NCBI GenBank assembly: GCA_940337035.1
Contig: OW679202.1
Location: 19,381,200 to 19,445,199, forward strand
Length of the DNA: 64,000 bases
DNA from: Agriotes lineatus
Taxonomy: Eukaryota > Arthropoda > Insecta > Coleoptera > Elateridae
Reading direction: 5' to 3'
Shown: piece after piece, positions 60,030 through 64,000 of the stretch
How the letters are laid out: every line of letters starts with the position of its first letter
Position numbering within the stretch: the stretch's first letter is position 1
The notes under the pieces: generated by a model
The model's input: only the letters and a program-made list of their open reading frames with translations
The model's database searches: none
What the model was told of the DNA's origin: nothing
Made by a program: the position numbers and the translations under genes

Positions 60030-61052
60030 ATGCCGCGGCCGTCGCGTGAGACGTACGGAGACCAGAAGCCCCCATATTCGTACATCTCGTTGACGGCCAT
60101 GGCCATCTGGAGCTCGCCGGAGAAGATGCTGCCTCTTTCCGAAATCTACCGCTTCATCACGGACCGCTTCCCGTACTACAGGCGCAACACGCAGCGGTGG
60201 CAGAATTCCCTTCGCCACAACCTCTCCTTCAACGACTGCTTCATCAAGATCCCCCGGAGGCCGGACCGTCCCGGCAAGGGCGCCTTCTGGGCGCTGCACC
60301 CCTCGGCGCTGGACATGTTCGAAAACGGGAGCTTCCTCCGCAGGCGAAAGCGCTTCAAGCTACCCAAGAACGTGTCGCACGAGCTGGAGAGCCTGACCAA
60401 GTTGCAAAACAGTTCCTTCGGTGCCGTGTCTGTATCGCTCACGGACTCGACTTCGTCGAGCAGCGCGCTGAGGGTGCCCCCGACGTCGTGCGCGATTAGT
60501 GTGAGTTTACCCCTGCCTCTACCCGCCATTACGCAGTCCAGCTCCATCAAGTCCTTCAGCATAGACAGCATCATGCAGTCCGACACCAAATCTCCCCCGG
60601 GGCCTTTGCAGACGCCGTCCCTTCTGCCCCCGGAATGTAGCATGCATGGGTTGCCGCGGCTGCCGTGGGGGCTCCTGCCCCCCACGACCGCCCCTAGACC
60701 TGAAGAGATCAACCGAGAAGAATTTCTCGTGGCCCAGCAAGCGGCGCTTTTCGAATACGCGGCGGCACTGATGTCCATGAACAGCGCCAACGCCGCGGTG
60801 CTAACCCCAGGAGTCATCAAGCCGCACCCTATCGTCCCCAGTGCGCTTTTCCCCAGTTCGTACCACCCCGTGACAATGCCAGTGCAATATTCGTTGCCCC
60901 TCACCGGTCCCGTGCACCCTACGGCTTTAGATATCGAGACTGAACGCGAATGTGATAACGCGGAGTTGAGTAAGACTTTGCCCCCTATAAGCGTCATTTC
61001 GACGCAAAGACTGCGAGAGGGGAACCTCGAAACGTCCCCGTCGTCGTCCTGA
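60030..61052 (+). CDS. FoxB: Forkhead-box transcription factor, FoxB class (fd96Ca/fd96Cb/FOXB1 orthologue group)
   Basis: The product is a 340-residue nuclear DNA-binding protein from a single open exon. The N-terminus MPRPSRETYGDQKPPYSYIS is the FoxB signature start. The forkhead domain spans about residues 12-105. Recognition helix 3 is NSLRHNLSFNDCFIKIPRR (residues 59-77), and wing 2 ends in FLRRRKRFKLPK. An eh1-like Groucho-binding motif FSIDSIM lies at residues 176-182, in a serine/proline-rich tail, suggesting repressor function. FoxB proteins pattern ectoderm and nervous system in bilaterians. The ATG has G at -3 and is preceded 3 bp upstream by ttacag, a possible acceptor of a 5' UTR intron. 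The coding block is GC-rich within AT-rich DNA, as for many developmental genes. No frame defect was found. Confidence 0.96.
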   Translation: MPRPSRETYGDQKPPYSYISLTAMAIWSSPEKMLPLSEIYRFITDRFPYYRRNTQRWQNSLRHNLSFNDCFIKIPRRPDRPGKGAFWALHPSALDMFENGSFLRRRKRFKLPKNVSHELESLTKLQNSSFGAVSVSLTDSTSSSSALRVPPTSCAISVSLPLPLPAITQSSSIKSFSIDSIMQSDTKSPPGPLQTPSLLPPECSMHGLPRLPWGLLPPTTAPRPEEINREEFLVAQQAALFEYAAALMSMNSANAAVLTPGVIKPHPIVPSALFPSSYHPVTMPVQYSLPLTGPVHPTALDIETERECDNAELSKTLPPISVISTQRLREGNLETSPSSS

Positions 61053-61115
61053 CTCGAGATTTAGTACATATGTTATTCGTAATCGCCAAATTCGCCTTCT
61101 GCCCGACATTTTTGT

Positions 61116-61290
61116 CCACAACGTGTTACGGGTATAGAAGTATTCCCACAGTTCTTTTTGAACTAACTTTTGCAGATAATGGATAAAATAATATGACCAC
61201 AACACGTTGAGGGTATCGTTATACGCTCCCAATGCCTTTTTAAGTAGTTTTTGGAAATGATGGGTAAGATAAAACCGTCACAACGTGACG
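61116..61290. repeat. Diverged tandem repeat of about 81 bp downstream of FoxB
   Basis: About 2.1 units follow each other: cacaac at about 61,117, 61,197 and 61,279. Each unit carries gggtat (61,130 and 61,211), a middle with ttttt, and a tail ggataaaataa / gggtaagataaaa before the next cacaac. It begins 64 bp after the FoxB stop and probably lies within the 3' UTR. Confidence 0.75.
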
Positions 61291-61320
61291 CAGGAAATTG
61301 ACATATCTTTTCAGGAAATA

Positions 61321-61915
61321 ACAGGTGGCGTAAAAGTCATCATCCTATCGGAAGATGCTCTCATTTTTGCAAATGGTGTCTTATGTCATTGCGACTTTGA
61401 CATTTGTGACAACACGTAGACAAACCATGGATCGCTATACTCCCCAAGAACGCAGTATAGTTGTGTCAATGTTTTTGACAAATAATTGGTCAGTAATTTT
61501 TGCTCGACGTGGATATTCTGTTTTTCCCTGCCGCTTAATCTCTTGCTTTGGAAATTTGAACTATCCCTCAAGATCGCCCAATTTGACAGTTCTAGACTTA
61601 TTTCTTTGGGGTATTCCAAAGTCACGGGTTTATACGAACAAGTCACAGATCTTTTCGGCCCTAAAGGAAAACATCTGACTAGAAGTGGAGAATTTATCTC
61701 TAGAAATTTTGAGAAAAGTCATGGAAAATGCTGTGAAACGAAACCGAATGTGCATCAACTCTGGCGGCGGCCACTTGACCGATATTATCTTCGCGACTTA
61801 ATGGAAAAAAATTAAACGTTTAAATACACATAATCAACAAACAGAACCAATTCTTTTTATTTACTAACAAAGTCACTGCCTTAGGAAATCGAGTGAGGAC
61901 TTTTGCGCCACCTGT
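61321..61915 (+). mobile_element. Internally deleted mariner-like element, 595 bp
   Basis: The ends acaggtggcg and cgccacctgt are inverted repeats, flanked by TA on both sides (61,319-61,320 and 61,916-61,917). The right repeat extends inward as caaaagtcctcact, mirrored by gtaaaagtcatcat on the left. The interior keeps only the first and last parts of a transposase. It lies about 270 bp downstream of the FoxB stop. Confidence 0.93.
61427..61801 (+). pseudogene. Mariner-like transposase remnant
   Basis: It starts MDRYTPQERSIVVSMFLTNN, the N-terminal helix-turn-helix region of an IS630/Tc1/mariner-type transposase. It then jumps to the C-terminal SRSPNLTVLDLFLWG catalytic motif and continues as VYTNKSQIFSALKENI. 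A TGA (61,676) interrupts the frame, which then resumes to LRKVMENAVKRNRMCIN and GGGHLTDIIF. The central part, including the first two catalytic aspartates, is missing. The product cannot be active. Confidence 0.92.
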
Positions 61916-61919
61916 TACT

Positions 61920-62935
61920 TCAAGCAGTGGCAGTGAAGAAATTCTAGGTTAGATAGCAAAGACTAGTTCACTTTTTGATGAATATTCGAAGTTGAACTTC
62001 ATTCGCAGTCAGAAACTCAGAAAACTGAAATCAATTCTTTCTTATATTTCATTCATCAGTGTTTCTTAAATACCTGCCAAATTATTGCAGGGTGCCAGAC
62101 GCCCACGATAAATCTCTGGAATGCTTGTTAAAATATCGTCATTTAGGTATATCGGTCGGAAGAAAGTTCCGCCGAGAGAGGTGAACAATTTTTTTTAGCT
62201 TCCTTTTCAACTCCACGCTTCCAAATTTTTCATTCAATTTCTAACAGTTTTTACTAAGTGGTCTAAACACGTACCAAATAACTGTAGAGTTTCAAATGTC
62301 AAACGTCATTAGTGTACGTTTCATTGCAGTATGCCAACTGCCATTTTTCGTCTCTAAATAATCCCTAAACGTTGCTCCCAATTATGTCAGTTGTTATCTG
62401 ACATTCATAGTACAAGCTAAAGAAATAAACAGAACTACACACGGCATTACAAAACTTTCGTCAGTTGTCACTGTGTGGAATATTTGGTTCTTCTAGTAAG
62501 TAGGAGATATTAAACAGCACTTCTGTCGCTTCTACAGCTTTTGTTTTCAGTTTGCAGTCAGAGGGCAGGATAGTAGTTCAAGCTAAATTTAAATTCATTA
62601 TCTGTCTCACTTTGCATATCATATATGTTGACCCGAATATTTTTTAATGATGCAACATAAAATTTTACCCAATAGATAGTTATCACTTCAAGCACCATCT
62701 TCGTCTTTATTTTTCATATTTAGTGTTAGTTTTTCTTTATTGAGCAAAAGCAGTACATATTTAAATGTATTTGTATAACTTCTCTCGTAAATGTTCCAAT
62801 AATTTTTCTACAGCTCAGCTGCCATTGCTGTTTCTCGTTTATATCTTAGTTTTAAACAAGCCGAATGTACAACATCATGCATCTCGAAACATATTTTCGA
62901 TTTGTTTTCGTTTTTTAAATCAATTTGTCCGTTTT
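61920..62935. other. Spacer, nothing recognised
   Basis: Between the mariner-like element and the possible minus-strand exon I see only short frames and no repeats or exon-like signals. Confidence 0.5.
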
Positions 62936-62941
62936 ACTCAC

Positions 62942-63008
62942 CATTAACAAGTTGAATCTTTTCAGCCGGAGGCACTGTTTTGCCGATAATTGCAAATAAT
63001 TCCGTTTT
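62942..63008 (-). CDS. Possible internal exon of an unknown minus-strand gene
   Basis: On the minus strand an acceptor-like pyrimidine-poor tract ending ctgtacag is followed by 67 bases and then a strong donor (atg|gtgagtaa). One frame through it reads ELFAIIGKTVPPAEKIQLVN, which has the balanced look of a real protein. Upstream in the same frame is a stop, so the exon would start at the acceptor. A longer minus frame in another phase (62,915-63,151, MVRVKYNGFDFSG start) overlaps and is the alternative. The product is not recognised. Confidence 0.25.
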
Positions 63009-63159
63009 CTGTACAGAGCTTCTTTAGAATAATAATAATATTTTTTCTCAAATTCTTCTCTTGAAGTTGCAGTATTAAAAACGTTGCATTTATTAACGGC
63101 CAATGTGCGGGCTCCAGAAAAGTCGAAACCGTTGTACTTTACCCGTACCATGGTAAAAA

Positions 63160-64000
63160 GAGAATACTCATGAAGCCCTAAATACTTTTACATTGCTTTG
63201 TAGCTGTTTTACATTACCCATCATCCATCTGTTGTGAACATATTTTCGTATCTGCAATGCGTTGTGAACAAAACTGTCGGGCAGTGGACGTAGATGTGTA
63301 CACTGTTCGGGAATAACAAATTTATGGCAATAATATGTAACCTTATGAGATAGTTGCTCGTGTTGATGTACTTAAGTACCTCTGCGGAAAATAAATAGAT
63401 TTCTCTAAATGTATGTATGATTTTCTACACATGAAGACGACGGTTACTGTGCGAAAACTGGTAAGGAAGTTATTAGATTATTCTGTATAGTATGGACGAA
63501 CATACTAATTACGCAAACAAGTCATAATATTTGTCTAATCGTTATACAGGACCAAACATTATTTGCAGGCGCCTTTAATATTCAATAAAATAAAAAAAAA
63601 TCTTTTAAGGTGCTGCGAATATTGAAGAACATATTTATCCCTTTTCCTCTTGCCGAACAATAGAAATAAAAAATAAAATTGTCAAAGCTGTTGACGATTG
63701 AAATACAAGTATTACAACTATTATAACAATTTCTTATATATAAGTTTTTTTTAGAAAAAAGCGCCGGATTCATTGAAATTATGTACGTGAAAAAATCTCT
63801 CACACCACTAACAATGATAAAATTAAGCCAGTAACAAATGCCAGAGTTACAGAGTGAACAAGAATATCGCAAAAGTAATTTCTAAAATAATTTTAATCTA
63901 CGACACATTGCATTAGATTAAAAAAAACTGAAAAAAAGCAAGCAACAACTATACACCATTTGTCGAGCAGTTAGAAAAACCATTACGTGAAGTGCACCCG
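63160..64000. other. AT-rich spacer to the window end
   Basis: No gene, repeat or RNA element recognised. The 96-codon minus frame at 63,582-63,872 is rich in serine, phenylalanine and asparagine, has no motifs, and is probably chance. Confidence 0.5.

Noticed and set aside
60176..60997. 273-codon minus frame antisense to FoxB
   Set aside because: It is a shadow of the GC-rich FoxB coding sequence and has no independent motif.

Overview
The window is AT-rich eukaryotic DNA. The evidence points to an arthropod, most probably an insect: it holds a single-exon FoxB-class forkhead gene, an intron-containing Tc1/mariner-type transposase of the DD41D kind, a Penelope-like retroelement, a ZBED5-like hAT relic and a Gypsy-like solo LTR. 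A beetle would fit, but nothing here fixes the order. I see no rRNA, tRNA, CRISPR or prokaryotic feature.

Left half (1-32,213): one uninterrupted satellite DNA array, running off the left edge of the window. The monomer is 281-286 bp, all head-to-tail, about 114 copies, with no transposon insertion and no long reading frame. Several monomer subfamilies are arranged in higher-order repeats: a 4-mer of 1,144 bp (1-2,002), a dimer of about 569 bp (2,565-5,694 and 8,505-10,782), and a 15-mer of 4,222 bp (about 16,450-24,880) with a shortened 10-monomer copy after it. The right edge (29,640-32,055) is progressively degenerate. It ends in a monomer fragment in the opposite orientation (32,056-32,213), so the array closes with a fold-back.

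Middle (32,214-57,000): a graveyard of mobile elements and AT-rich spacer. In order there are a 227-bp mariner-type MITE, a 548-bp Gypsy-like solo LTR inserted in an (AT)n run, and a broken Penelope-like element with RT and GIY-YIG domains and a degenerate hammerhead-like end. Next comes an apparently intact 2,884-bp DD41D transposon with 777-bp terminal inverted repeats, itself inside a larger inverted duplication. It is followed by a GC-rich proline/arginine-coding block of unknown nature, an eroded DNA element with subterminal repeats, and an internally deleted hAT element with a perfect 8-bp target duplication.

Right end (57,000-64,000): gene-proximal spacer, the FoxB gene (60,030-61,052), a short tandem repeat just downstream of it, and a 595-bp internally deleted mariner-like element with a TA duplication. 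GC-rich and homeodomain-site-rich stretches at 52,600-53,620 are candidate regulatory DNA for FoxB. The only convincing complete host gene is FoxB. Two further short segments (42,603-42,713 plus; 62,942-63,008 minus) have exon-like signals and are listed at low confidence. The most interesting objects are the multi-level satellite with its fold-back border, and the DD41D element with very long inverted repeats and a mirrored flank.
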